Both the position numbers and the translations under genes were made by a program. A stretch of 64,000 nucleotides of DNA from Notoacmeibacter ruber. GTDB taxonomy: Bacteria > Pseudomonadota > Alphaproteobacteria > Rhizobiales > Rhizobiaceae. Positions within the stretch are counted from its first letter, which is position 1. The number at the start of each line of letters is the position of its first letter. The notes below the pieces were generated by a model. That model made no database searches. It had not been told where the DNA came from and saw only the letters and a list, made by a program, of their open reading frames with translations. The DNA is taken from contig NZ_RCWN01000001.1 of assembly GCF_003668555.1 (NCBI RefSeq), positions 992,001 to 1,056,000 of the forward strand, given 5' to 3'. Of the stretch, positions 24,954-34,173 are shown piece after piece.

Positions 24954-25652
24954 ATGAGTTTGACGGATACCATAAAGAAGACGCTCGTACCTGTGCGTCA
25001 GGAAGGCTATCCGTTCATCGCCGCCTTCTTCGCGGTCGCGGTCCTGCTGGGCTTTCTCTGGTCGGGCCTTTTCTGGATCGGTCTGGCGCTGACCGCCTGG
25101 TGCGCCTACTTCTTTCGCGATCCTGATCGCTATGTGCCCGTCGACGATGGGCTGGTGATTTCACCGGCCGATGGACGAGTTTCGGCCGTCGGCCCTGCCG
25201 TTCCACCGGAAGAGCTGATGCTGGGCGCGGATCCGATGCTCAGGATTTCGGTGTTCATGGATGTCTTCTCCTGCCATGTGAACCGCGCGCCGGTTCGCGG
25301 ACGCATTTCCCGTATCGCTTATCGCTCGGGCAAGTTCGTCAACGCCGACCTCGACAAGGCAAGCCGCGAGAACGAACGGAACGGCCTCGTCATCGACGGT
25401 CCGCATGGTGCAATTGGCTGCGTGCAGATTGCCGGGCTCGTCGCGCGGCGGATCATCTGCTGGGCCCAGGAGGGTGAGGCTCTGGTCGCCGGTGAGCGTT
25501 TCGGTCTGATCCGTTTTGGCAGCCGGCTCGACGTCTATTTACCCGAGGGCGCTGTCTCTCGCGTGGTCGCTGGCCAGACAGCCATTGCAGGCGAAACCGT
25601 GCTGGCCTCGTTCGAGGAAGGGCAATCCGCTGCCCACGCGGTGCGGCGCTAG
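24954..25652 (+). CDS. psd: Phosphatidylserine decarboxylase proenzyme
   Basis: A 232-residue short-type (PSD-A) decarboxylase that turns phosphatidylserine into phosphatidylethanolamine at the inner membrane. It has an N-terminal membrane anchor (about 20-52), [22 protein letters not shown] with the catalytic His, and the self-cleavage site RFGSRLDV, where cleavage before S190 makes the pyruvoyl group. GGGAG lies before the ATG at 24954; the long upstream frame overlaps the hemerythrin gene and is not used. pssA, which makes its substrate, follows nine bases later. Confidence 0.95.
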   Translation: MSLTDTIKKTLVPVRQEGYPFIAAFFAVAVLLGFLWSGLFWIGLALTAWCAYFFRDPDRYVPVDDGLVISPADGRVSAVGPAVPPEELMLGADPMLRISVFMDVFSCHVNRAPVRGRISRIAYRSGKFVNADLDKASRENERNGLVIDGPHGAIGCVQIAGLVARRIICWAQEGEALVAGERFGLIRFGSRLDVYLPEGAVSRVVAGQTAIAGETVLASFEEGQSAAHAVRR

Positions 25653-25661
25653 AGTGGGCCG

Positions 25662-26534
25662 ATGACGCAAACCCCGGATCAGGAGAAAGATATCGCCAAT
25701 ACATCGGGCCGCGGACCACGGCTGCGGGAAATCCCGCTTCGGCTGATCTGGCCGAATCTCGTCACAGTCCTGGCTATCTGTTTCGGCCTCACCGGCATGC
25801 GCTTCGCTTTGGAAGGCGATATGGAGCGTGCCGTCTACCTGGTACTTGTTGCGGCTTTCCTCGACGGTATCGACGGCCGGCTGGCGCGGATGCTGAAAGC
25901 CACCAGCCGGTTCGGCGCGGAGATGGATTCTCTGGCAGACATTGTCAATTTCGGTGTCGTGCCGGCGATTCTTCTCTACAGCGACCTTTTGCATCTGACC
26001 AAGCCATTCGGTTGGATCGCCGTGCTCATCTTCGCAATAGCCTGCGGCCTGCGGCTTGCACGCTTCAATGTGATGAGTGAAAATCCGGGCAGGGCGCCGT
26101 GGCAGGGCGAATACTTCGTTGGCATGCCCGCGCCCTCTGCTGCCGTCCTGCTTCTTGTGCCCGTCTATCTCGGTGTACTGGGCGTCGAGCCAAGCCCCAC
26201 ATTCGCAGTGATCGCTACGATTTATGCCTTGGGCGTCGCCATTCTCACGGTCAGCCGTCTGCCGGTCTGGTCCGGCAAGGCTCTCGGAGCGCGCGTGCCA
26301 CGCGATGCCGTTGTGCCGATTCTCCTAGCCGTCGTGATCTTCGCGATGGTGCTTTACTCATACACCTTTCTGACGCTGGTCGTCGGCTCCATTCTCCTGT
26401 TGGCTTCGATCCCGATCTCGACGTATCGCTACAATGTGCGCCTCAAGGCCTGGCAGGAGCGACAGGATCTTGGCCAAACCGAAGCCGAACCCGACGACCG
26501 ACGCGAGCCGATCGACGAGGATATCTCGCTTTAG
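25662..26534 (+). CDS. pssA: CDP-diacylglycerol-serine O-phosphatidyltransferase
   Basis: A 290-residue membrane enzyme that makes phosphatidylserine from CDP-diacylglycerol and serine. The CDP-alcohol transferase motif is complete: DGRLAR, then SRFGAEMDSLADIVNFGVVP (about 71-101). About eight hydrophobic segments follow, and a hydrophilic acidic tail. Its product is the substrate of the preceding psd, and the nine-base spacing makes them one operon, the normal rhizobial arrangement. Confidence 0.95.
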   Translation: MTQTPDQEKDIANTSGRGPRLREIPLRLIWPNLVTVLAICFGLTGMRFALEGDMERAVYLVLVAAFLDGIDGRLARMLKATSRFGAEMDSLADIVNFGVVPAILLYSDLLHLTKPFGWIAVLIFAIACGLRLARFNVMSENPGRAPWQGEYFVGMPAPSAAVLLLVPVYLGVLGVEPSPTFAVIATIYALGVAILTVSRLPVWSGKALGARVPRDAVVPILLAVVIFAMVLYSYTFLTLVVGSILLLASIPISTYRYNVRLKAWQERQDLGQTEAEPDDRREPIDEDISL

Positions 26535-26546
26535 GCGACGATGGCG

Positions 26547-27305
26547 TCAGGCCGGTGCGGGAAGGTCGACAAAAACCTGATCGCGTGCTTCGAAGCGCTT
26601 GCCGGTCACCTGCAATTGCGGTGAGGCAAGAAACAGCAGGCGCTGTGCGATCTCGGATGGATGCGGCAACGTTTCCGGCTCTTCGCCCGGCATGGCCTGC
26701 GCGCGCATGGCGGTGCGCGTGGCGCCTGGATTGGCCATATTCACGCGCACGGCCATGTTCTGCGTCTCGTGCGCCCAAGAGCGCCCGAGTGCTTCCAGCG
26801 CCGCTTTGGAAGCGGCATAAGGACCCCAGAACGCCTTGGCGGACGATGCTGCGCCGGAACTCATGAGGATCGCCCGACCTGCATCGGAAAGTCGTAACAG
26901 CGGATCGACGGAACGGATGAGGCGCCACTGGCTGATGACGTTCACGCTCATCACTTTCTCGAAGACTTTTGCCTCGACATGGCCGATAGGGGAAATGGTG
27001 CCGAGGACCCCGGCATTGGCGACAAGCACGTCCAGCTTGCCCCACCGCTCATGAATGGCGCCGCCGAGACGGTCGATGCCGGCCATGTCCGTCAGGTCAA
27101 GCGGTACGAGAGTAGCGCTGCCGCCGGCTGCCTTTATTTCATCGTCGAGTTCTTCCAGACCACCGACGGTGCGGGCAACTGCGACAACATGCGCGCCGCA
27201 ACCGGCCAGACCCTTGGCAATGAAGTAGCCGATCCCGCGCGACGCGCCCGTCACGAGAGCAACGCGTCCGGAAAGATCCGGCACCGTTCCGATCAATTCA
27301 CTCAA
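26547..27305 (-). CDS. Short-chain dehydrogenase/reductase
   Basis: A 252-residue classical SDR: NAD(P) loop TGASRGIG (19-26), VANAGVLG, catalytic MSSG and YAASK (Tyr-x-x-x-Lys). The substrate is unknown. It begins three bases after the purF stop codon, so it is the last gene of the radA-cvpA-purF run, an arrangement I recall from many Hyphomicrobiales; the reason for that linkage is not known. Confidence 0.9.
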   Translation of the reverse strand: MSELIGTVPDLSGRVALVTGASRGIGYFIAKGLAGCGAHVVAVARTVGGLEELDDEIKAAGGSATLVPLDLTDMAGIDRLGGAIHERWGKLDVLVANAGVLGTISPIGHVEAKVFEKVMSVNVISQWRLIRSVDPLLRLSDAGRAILMSSGAASSAKAFWGPYAASKAALEALGRSWAHETQNMAVRVNMANPGATRTAMRAQAMPGEEPETLPHPSEIAQRLLFLASPQLQVTGKRFEARDQVFVDLPAPA

Positions 27306-27308
27306 AAC

Positions 27309-28784
27309 CTAGCCTTTCGACGACAGGACGGAGAGGCGCCGGACATTGTCGGAACCTTCAAGATCCGTGAGTCGTGTTGGATATTCTCTCGTAAAGCAAG
27401 CATCGCAGAATTGCGGCTTCTCATCATTGCGTTTCTCTTCGCCGACGGCGCGGTAAAGGCCGTCATTGGAAAGAAAGGCGAGGCTGTCGACCCGAATGAA
27501 ATCCGCCATCTCCTCGACCGACATGCGGCTTGCAAGAAGCTTGGCGGTTTCCGGTGTGTCGACGCCATAGAAGCACGATGCGCGCGTTGGTGGGGAAGCG
27601 ATGCGCATATGCACCTCCTTGGCGCCGGCATCGCGGATCATCTGAACGATTTTCTGGCTTGTCGTTCCGCGCACGATCGAATCGTCGACCAGCACCACCC
27701 GCTTGCCCTCGATCGTTCTGCGATTGGCGTTGTGCTTCAGCTTCACGCCCATATGGCGGATCGAGTCGCCCGGCTGGATGAAGGTTCGACCGACATAATG
27801 GTTTCGGATAATGCCGAGTTCGAAAGGCAAATTGGCTTCCTGCGCATAGCCGATCGCGGCAGGCGTTCCGCTGTCGGGCACGGGAACCACCATATCGGCC
27901 TCGATCGCCTCTTCGCGCGCCAGTTCCGTGCCGATATTCTTGCGAATGGCATAAACGTCGCGACCCTCGATCACCGAATCCGGGCGAGCGAAGTAGACAT
28001 ATTCGAAGATGCAGAAGCGACTTTCCACGCTGTCGAACGGAAAATGGCTCTGGATGCCCTTTTCTGTGATGACGACCATCTCGCCCGGCTTCACGTCCCG
28101 GACGAAGCGCGCACCAATAATATCCAGCGCACAGGTTTCCGAGCAGAGGATGTAGGAGCCGTCCAGATCGCCGAGCACGAGCGGCCTGATGCCGAGCGGG
28201 TCGCGGCAGCCGATCATCTTCTTGGAGGAAAGAGCAACGAGCGAGAAAGCTCCTTCCAACTGGCGGACAGCGTCGATGAAGCGGTCGTTGAAATTGGTCT
28301 TCTCGCTTGTCGCCACCAGATGCAGAAGCGTTTCGGTGTCCGACGTGGACGAGATGATGGCTCCACGCTTCTGCAGAACGCGCTGGATCGTCATCGCATT
28401 GGTGATGTTGCCGTTATGCGCGACGGCGAAACCGCCGTCCGCCAACTCGGCGAAGAGCGGCTGGACATTGCGAAGGCTCGATTCGCCGGTGGTCGAATAA
28501 CGCGCGTGGCCGATCGCCCGGTGGCCCGGTAGGCGATCCATCACGCTCTGCTTGGTGAAGGTGTCGCCGATCAGGCCGATATGCCGCTCGACGTGGAACT
28601 GTGCGCCATCGAAGGATACGATCCCCGCCGCTTCCTGTCCCCGATGCTGAAGGGCGTGCAGCCCGAGCGTGACGATGGGAGCGGCGTCCTGCCGTCCGTA
28701 AATGCCGAACACGCCGCACTCGTCGTGAAACGCATCGGCTTCGTTATCCCAATCATCGGAAATGAAACGGTCGGTCTCAGCCAT
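27309..28784 (-). CDS. purF: Amidophosphoribosyltransferase
   Basis: A 491-residue enzyme for the first committed step of purine synthesis: glutamine-derived ammonia displaces pyrophosphate from PRPP. DECGVFGIYG places the N-terminal nucleophile at C23, so a 22-residue propeptide is removed. The PRPP loop VVLVDDSIVRGTTS is present, as are cysteines near the C-terminus (FCDACFTREYP) of the kind that can hold an Fe-S cluster. AGGGCAG precedes the ATG. Confidence 0.97.
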   Translation of the reverse strand: MAETDRFISDDWDNEADAFHDECGVFGIYGRQDAAPIVTLGLHALQHRGQEAAGIVSFDGAQFHVERHIGLIGDTFTKQSVMDRLPGHRAIGHARYSTTGESSLRNVQPLFAELADGGFAVAHNGNITNAMTIQRVLQKRGAIISSTSDTETLLHLVATSEKTNFNDRFIDAVRQLEGAFSLVALSSKKMIGCRDPLGIRPLVLGDLDGSYILCSETCALDIIGARFVRDVKPGEMVVITEKGIQSHFPFDSVESRFCIFEYVYFARPDSVIEGRDVYAIRKNIGTELAREEAIEADMVVPVPDSGTPAAIGYAQEANLPFELGIIRNHYVGRTFIQPGDSIRHMGVKLKHNANRRTIEGKRVVLVDDSIVRGTTSQKIVQMIRDAGAKEVHMRIASPPTRASCFYGVDTPETAKLLASRMSVEEMADFIRVDSLAFLSNDGLYRAVGEEKRNDEKPQFCDACFTREYPTRLTDLEGSDNVRRLSVLSSKG

Positions 28785-28814
28785 TGCACTGCCCTGTCAT
28801 CGCAAAAGGAGCAA

Positions 28815-28835
28815 GGCCACCCGCAAGAGGTGGCC
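28815..28835 (-). terminator. Hairpin between cvpA and purF
   Basis: GGCCACC (28815-28821) and GGTGGCC (28829-28835) form a 7-bp stem with a 7-base loop just after the cvpA stop; on the minus strand it is followed by TTGCTCCTTTTG. It could partly terminate or attenuate transcription into purF. Confidence 0.5.
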
Positions 28836-28842
28836 AGCCGTT

Positions 28843-29397
28843 TCAGTTCTGTGTCGCGTCTTCATCACCAGGCTGGGCCTCGGTGTCGTCTTCGTCGTCC
28901 AGAAACCGGTCGAATAGGTCGCGTTCGGGATCTTCAGGCAGGAGCGAGGCAATTTCCTCGCCTACCGGATCCAGGATCGCCCGGCACTTGGCGTTGGCCA
29001 CCCATTCCGGCGGATTGCCGGCGACCAGCCACTGGAAGAAAAGCAGAGCTACAGCCAGAACGACCACGCCTCGCGCCACGCCGTAAATGAAGCCCAGCGT
29101 ACGGTCCAGCGCGCCGGCCCGACTGTCGATGATGAAGTCGGCGATGCGCATGGTGATGATGGTGACGATGATCAGAACGATCAGGAAAATGATCGCCGCC
29201 GCGGCGAGATCGGCATAGATCTGCCGGCCAAGCGGTTCGAGAAGATAGGGAGAGAGAAACGGATAGGCGATCCACGCGACAATGCCGGCGATGATCCAGG
29301 ATGCGATGGAGAGCACTTCACGAGAGAAGCCCCGAACCATGGCAAGAAGCGCCGACACCAGCGTGAAAACAATGAAGATGCCATCCAGAAGTGTCAT
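28843..29397 (-). CDS. cvpA: CvpA family membrane protein
   Basis: A 184-residue inner-membrane protein with four hydrophobic segments (about 5-24, 30-48, 60-86, 104-126) and an acidic C-terminal tail (residues 150-184). CvpA is named for colicin V production in E. coli and is linked to envelope homeostasis; the molecular role is unclear. It lies directly upstream of purF, the same pairing as in E. coli, and 73 bp after radA. Confidence 0.88.
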   Translation of the reverse strand: MTLLDGIFIVFTLVSALLAMVRGFSREVLSIASWIIAGIVAWIAYPFLSPYLLEPLGRQIYADLAAAAIIFLIVLIIVTIITMRIADFIIDSRAGALDRTLGFIYGVARGVVVLAVALLFFQWLVAGNPPEWVANAKCRAILDPVGEEIASLLPEDPERDLFDRFLDDEDDTEAQPGDEDATQN

Positions 29398-29470
29398 ATT
29401 ATCCGTCTATCTGTCCGTGTCTCGGTCGGTCTCTCTCAGCATGGGACTGCGACCGCTTCACGGCAGACAG

Positions 29471-30868
29471 TCAGGCCGCTTCTTCACGCGCCGAAATTTG
29501 CGAGGAGCCTGCGATGGAGGCAACCAGATCAACCAGAGTCTCAGGCTGCGAGAGCCGTAACGCCTTGGTTCCGATTTCCTCGGTACTCGCCGGAAGAACA
29601 GCCCTTTCAAATCCCAGCTTATGCGCCTCTTTTAACCGCTGGATGGAATGGCCGACCGGCCGCACCGCCCCGGAGAGACTGATTTCGCCGAAATAGACGC
29701 AATCGGCAGGCAGAGCAAGCCCGGCCAGCGACGATACCAGCGCGGCGGCGGCGGCAAGATCGGCAGCAGGCTCGGTAATGCGATAGCCTCCGGCGACATT
29801 CAGATAGACATCGTGTTGTGAAAAGCGGACGCCGCAATGGGCTTCCAGCACGGCGAGGATCATGGAGAGCCGACCGCTGTCCCAGCCGATCACCGAGCGG
29901 CGGGGCGTGCCGAGTGGGGAGGGCGCGACGAGCGCCTGGATTTCCACAAGAATGGGACGACTGCCCTCCATGCCTGCAAAAACGGCTGCGCCTGGCGATT
30001 TGCCGTTGCGCTCGCCCAGAAAGAGTTCCGACGGGTTGGCGACCTCTGCCAGCCCCTTGTCGCTCATCGCAAAGACGCCGATCTCGTCGGTCGCGCCAAA
30101 ACGATTCTTGACAGTCCGGAGAATCCGGTAGGCTTGGCCGCCATCGCCTTCGAAATAGAGCACGCCATCCACCATGTGCTCGACCACGCGAGGTCCGGCG
30201 ATCTGTCCGTCCTTGGTCACGTGTCCGACGAGCACGATTGCCGCGCCGGTCTGTTTGGCATAGCGGATCATGGCTGATGCGCTGGCGCGTACCTGAGTAA
30301 CGGTGCCGGGTGCACTCTCCACGCTGTCGGTCCAGAGAGTCTGAACCGAGTCGAGAATGACGAAATCCGGACGCGGACCGTCAGCGAGGGTTGCGAGAAT
30401 ATTCTCCACATTGGTTTCGGCTGCGAGCATCACCGCGCTGTCCGCTGCATCGAGCCTGCGAGCCCGTAAGCGGACCTGCCCGGTGGCTTCCTCACCCGAG
30501 ACATAGATGACACGACTTCCTCGACGAGCGAGGGACGCCGCCGCCTGCATCAGGAGTGTCGATTTTCCGATTCCCGGGTCGCCGCCCAAAAGAAGCGCAG
30601 AGCCGCGCACGAAGCCGCCTCCGGTGACGCGGTCCAGCTCAGCAATCCCGGTTCGGATGCGTGGCGCCTCCTGCTGCTCGCCGTCCAGCGTGACCAGTTC
30701 CACAGGCCGGCCTTTTTTCGGCGCGCGTTGATGCCCGCCGCCGACACCGCCGCCCGCCTGTTCCTCGGCCAGCGTGTTCCATTCGCCGCATCCATCGCAT
30801 TTACCCTGCCAGCGCGGATGAACTGTGCCGCATTGTGCGCAAATGAAACTGATCTTCTGACGGGCCAT
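29471..30868 (-). CDS. radA: DNA repair protein RadA (branch-migration helicase)
   Basis: A 465-residue RecA-like protein that drives branch migration in recombinational repair. Domains in order: a four-Cys zinc finger (C10, C13, C24, C27), a RecA core with Walker A GGDPGIGKS (95-103) and the RadA-specific KNRFG motif (254-258), and a C-terminal Lon-protease-like domain without the catalytic residues (YFGEISLSGAVRPV). GAGG precedes the ATG. First gene of the radA-cvpA-purF-SDR run. Confidence 0.96.
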   Translation of the reverse strand: MARQKISFICAQCGTVHPRWQGKCDGCGEWNTLAEEQAGGGVGGGHQRAPKKGRPVELVTLDGEQQEAPRIRTGIAELDRVTGGGFVRGSALLLGGDPGIGKSTLLMQAAASLARRGSRVIYVSGEEATGQVRLRARRLDAADSAVMLAAETNVENILATLADGPRPDFVILDSVQTLWTDSVESAPGTVTQVRASASAMIRYAKQTGAAIVLVGHVTKDGQIAGPRVVEHMVDGVLYFEGDGGQAYRILRTVKNRFGATDEIGVFAMSDKGLAEVANPSELFLGERNGKSPGAAVFAGMEGSRPILVEIQALVAPSPLGTPRRSVIGWDSGRLSMILAVLEAHCGVRFSQHDVYLNVAGGYRITEPAADLAAAAALVSSLAGLALPADCVYFGEISLSGAVRPVGHSIQRLKEAHKLGFERAVLPASTEEIGTKALRLSQPETLVDLVASIAGSSQISAREEAA

Positions 30869-31030
30869 GAATATCCTCGAATGTTCCTCTTTCGTTCATA
30901 TCGCAGAATCGAGCATCTTGCCAGCCGAAAACACGATTGTCTGATCCGCGCTGTCGATTGCCGCCAACTGCGCTACAGATGAAAAGGAGTGACTTTCGAT
31001 TTTCCTGCGCAAGGGGAAGCAGTGGCGGTG

Positions 31031-31417
31031 ATGCGTTGGTTCTGGATGGCAGCGGGATTCACCGCGCTGATACTCGGCTTGCTGGGGGTGGCGCTGCCCC
31101 TGCTGCCGACTGTTCCGTTTCTGCTTCTCGCGGCGTTCTGCTTCGCTCGTTCCTCGCCGCGTCTTCACAATTGGTTGGTCAACCATCCCCGGTTTGGCCC
31201 ACCCATCATGGATTGGCATCGTGAAGGTGCGATCTCGCTCCGCGCGAAGAGGCTTGCCACGCTCTCCATTGTTGCTGTGTTCGGTTTGTCGGTTGCTATG
31301 GGGTTGGGTGTCACCTTGCTGGCCATTCAGGCGATAACGCTCGCATGTGTGCTGGTTTTTATTTGGACGCGGCCCCATGGAGCGCGGTCCCTGGCGACGA
31401 CAGACGATCAAACGTAA
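31031..31417 (+). CDS. DUF454 (YbaN-like) inner-membrane protein
   Basis: A 128-residue protein with two pairs of hydrophobic segments and the family core LGVALPLLPTVPFLLLAAFCFARSSPR near its start. The function of the family is unknown. The frame is open from a GTG at 30989; ATG 31031 gives the usual N-terminus, while GTG 31022 has a better-placed AGGGGAAG. It is the only + strand gene in a 12-kb minus-strand block, and its last ten bases overlap the end of alr tail to tail. Confidence 0.8.
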   Translation: MRWFWMAAGFTALILGLLGVALPLLPTVPFLLLAAFCFARSSPRLHNWLVNHPRFGPPIMDWHREGAISLRAKRLATLSIVAVFGLSVAMGLGVTLLAIQAITLACVLVFIWTRPHGARSLATTDDQT

Positions 31418-32520
31418 CGGCGATCGTGTCGGCGCCCGAGCGCCGTCAGGACCTCGTAGCCGATCGTTCCGGCGCGGCGCGCGACGTCATCAACTGAAAT
31501 TGCGTCACCGATGATTTCCACCCACTCGCCTTCCTGACAAGCCGAGGGTGGCACGTCGGTTGCGTCGAAGATGGAAAGGTCCATGGTGATCCTGCCAAGG
31601 AGGGGGAGGGCCGTGCCGCTATGCATCGCATAAGCGCCCCCGGGCACCGCGGAGCGGAGCGGCACACCGCTGCCGGAGGCCGAACGCAGGAAGCCATCCG
31701 CATAGCCGATGGCAACCGTGGCAAGGCGACTGTCTCGCTTGAGGCGGTGGCTATAACCGTAAGAGACCGCTTCGCCAGCCCTTGCTTCGCGAAGCTGAAT
31801 GATTCGGGCGGAAAGTCTGATGACCGACGAGATGCCGGTGGTCCGCGGTCCCGCCGATCCGCCATAAAGCGCAATACCCGGGCGGGTCAGATCGAAATGA
31901 TAGTCGTCACCGAGAAAAACGCCGGCGGAATTGCTGAGAGAAAGTGGCACGCCTTCAAAAGCTTGGCTGATTTTCTTGAATCGCTCTCTTTGCTCTGCAC
32001 TTGCCCGAATGTCGGGATCGTCCGCGCAGGCTAAGTGACTGATGAGGAGCGAAGGCCGGACATCTTTGCCTATTCCCGCCGCCTGGTCGTCAGTCAGGCC
32101 GAGCCGGTTCATCCCCGTATCAAGATGGAGCGCGAAGGGAAGCCCCGTCGTGAGCCAGTCGGTCAATTGCCGTGGGGTATTGATGACGGGTCGAAGGGAG
32201 CAATCCGCCATGGCCTGGGCCGCCGCCATGCTCCATGGCCCCGAAAGAACGTAAATCGTCGCATCAGGTCGTATCGGCCGCAGCGCCGCACCTTCCTGCG
32301 GGGTCGCCACGAAAAACGTTCGACATTCCGGCAGAGCCGCCGCAACGCGCTCAACGCCGAGACCGTAGGCGTCGGCCTTGACCACGGCCGCGCATTCGGC
32401 GGGCGCTGATCGAAGCCGCAGCGCTTCCCAGTTGCGGCGAAGCGCCGAAAGGTCGATGGTCAGTATCGTCCCGGGAAGGCCGTTCACCTCTTTTTCGACA
32501 AGCGCGGCCGCCGCCGTCAC
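31408..32520 (-). CDS. alr: Alanine racemase
   Basis: A 370-residue PLP enzyme making D-alanine for peptidoglycan. The PLP lysine is K48 in VVKADAYGLG; the opposing catalytic tyrosine lies in the conserved VAIGYADGF/MHSG region. It begins inside the end of dnaB (four-base ATGA overlap), so the two are translationally coupled, an arrangement seen across Hyphomicrobiales. No second alr (dadX) or dadA is nearby, supporting a biosynthetic role. Confidence 0.96.
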   Translation of the reverse strand: MTAAAALVEKEVNGLPGTILTIDLSALRRNWEALRLRSAPAECAAVVKADAYGLGVERVAAALPECRTFFVATPQEGAALRPIRPDATIYVLSGPWSMAAAQAMADCSLRPVINTPRQLTDWLTTGLPFALHLDTGMNRLGLTDDQAAGIGKDVRPSLLISHLACADDPDIRASAEQRERFKKISQAFEGVPLSLSNSAGVFLGDDYHFDLTRPGIALYGGSAGPRTTGISSVIRLSARIIQLREARAGEAVSYGYSHRLKRDSRLATVAIGYADGFLRSASGSGVPLRSAVPGGAYAMHSGTALPLLGRITMDLSIFDATDVPPSACQEGEWVEIIGDAISVDDVARRAGTIGYEVLTALGRRHDRRYV

Positions 32521-34013
32521 TCGAAGCGCTCCGGCAGACGCTCCTCATCCGCCAGATCGGAGAATTTCGTGAATTCGCCTTCGAAGCCGAGGTCGACCGT
32601 GCCGGTCGGTCCATGACGCTGCTTGGCAATGATCAGTTCCGCCTTGCCGCGGACCCGGTCGAATTTCTGTTGCCAGTCTTCATGTTCCGGTGTGCCGAAC
32701 TCCGGCTCCTTGTTCTGCATGTAGTATTCATCGCGATAGACGAAGAGCACAACGTCGGCATCCTGCTCGATCGAACCGGATTCACGCAGATCCGAAAGCT
32801 GCGGACGTTTGTCGTCGCGCGATTCAACCTGTCGGGAAAGCTGGCTGAGCGCGATGATCGGGGTATTGAGTTCCTTGGCCAGGGCCTTGAGGCCGGTGGT
32901 GATCTCGGTCAGCTCCTGCACGCGGTTGCCGGCGCTCTTAGCCGTGCCCTGCATGAGCTGGAGGTAGTCGATCACGATGACGTCGAGCCCACGCTGGCGT
33001 TTCAGCCGCCGCGCCCGCGCGGCGAGTGCCGCAATGGAGATACCACCGGTCTGGTCGATGTAGAGCGGGGTGCGCTGCATCATCTGCGAACAGGCGATGA
33101 GCTTGTCGAAATCCGCTTCGGTAATCTCGCCGCGGCGGATTTTCGAGGACGAAATACGCGCCTGCTCGGAAATGATACGTGTGGCGAGCTGTTCGGAGCT
33201 CATTTCCAGGCTGAAGAAGCCGACGACACCGCCTTGGGCTGGCTTGACCGAACCGTCAGCCTGAGGGGCCGGTTCATAGGCTGCGGCAATGTTGTGAGCG
33301 ATATTGGTGGCTAGCGACGTCTTACCCATGGCGGGACGGCCGGCCAGAATGACAAGGTCGGACGGCTGAAGCCCGCCCAGCTTGCGGTCGATATCGATAA
33401 AGCCCGTGGAGATACCGGAGAGGTGGCCGTCGCGCTGATAGGCCGCGCCAGCCATGTCGATGGCTGTGGCAAGGGCGTCGGAAAAGGCTTCGAAGCCGCC
33501 ATCATAGCGGCCGGTCTCGGCCAGTTCGAAAAGCCGGCGTTCGGCATCCTCGATCTGTTGCTGCGGCGGCGCATCGACGGGCGCGTCGAAGGCGGTATTG
33601 ACCATGCCTTCGCCAATGCCGATCAGCGCGCGTCGGGTCGCCAGATCGTAGATCCCCCGCCCGTAATCCTCGGCATTGATGATGGTGATCGCCTCGGCTG
33701 CAAGCCGCGCCAGATACTGGCTGACAGTCATGTCGCCAATGGATTGATCCGCCGGCAGAAAGGTCTTCAATGTGACCGGATTGGCGCTTTTGCCCATGCG
33801 GATCAGTTCGCCGGCGACTTCATAGATCTTGCGGTGCAGCGGATCGTGAAAATGGACCGGCTTGAGAAAGTCGGAGACGCGGTAAAACGCGTCATTATTG
33901 ACAAGAATGGCGCCGAGAAGCGCCTGCTCGGCTTCAATATTGTTCGGCGCCTGACGATAATTATCGCCCGAGCCGCCGTCCACTGCCTGCAGGTGCCGTG
34001 CCGGTTCGGCCAT
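32517..34013 (-). CDS. dnaB: Replicative DNA helicase
   Basis: A 498-residue hexameric helicase that unwinds DNA at the fork. The N-terminal DnaB domain (NNIEAEQALLGAILVNNDAF, about 24-43) and the RecA-type motor with Walker A GRPAMGKTS, FFSLEMSSEQL and the DYLQLM Walker B are all present. ATGs at 34028 and 34013 are in frame; 34013 is chosen for GGAG nine bases upstream. There is no intein in the P-loop, where DnaB inteins often insert. Followed by overlapping alr. Confidence 0.96.
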   Translation of the reverse strand: MAEPARHLQAVDGGSGDNYRQAPNNIEAEQALLGAILVNNDAFYRVSDFLKPVHFHDPLHRKIYEVAGELIRMGKSANPVTLKTFLPADQSIGDMTVSQYLARLAAEAITIINAEDYGRGIYDLATRRALIGIGEGMVNTAFDAPVDAPPQQQIEDAERRLFELAETGRYDGGFEAFSDALATAIDMAGAAYQRDGHLSGISTGFIDIDRKLGGLQPSDLVILAGRPAMGKTSLATNIAHNIAAAYEPAPQADGSVKPAQGGVVGFFSLEMSSEQLATRIISEQARISSSKIRRGEITEADFDKLIACSQMMQRTPLYIDQTGGISIAALAARARRLKRQRGLDVIVIDYLQLMQGTAKSAGNRVQELTEITTGLKALAKELNTPIIALSQLSRQVESRDDKRPQLSDLRESGSIEQDADVVLFVYRDEYYMQNKEPEFGTPEHEDWQQKFDRVRGKAELIIAKQRHGPTGTVDLGFEGEFTKFSDLADEERLPERFE

Positions 34014-34173
34014 CAATCCATTCTCCATTGTCGAAATCCAGCCGACTCTCTTCAATCGGCAATGATTCTTCTACACCGAAACGCGGCCGAAAAGCTCATG
34101 AAGGGTAACTTTTGGTCCTCCTGAATTCACCGGGGAAAGTTACGGGGAGAGCGGGGAAAACTTGTCGCGTCTC

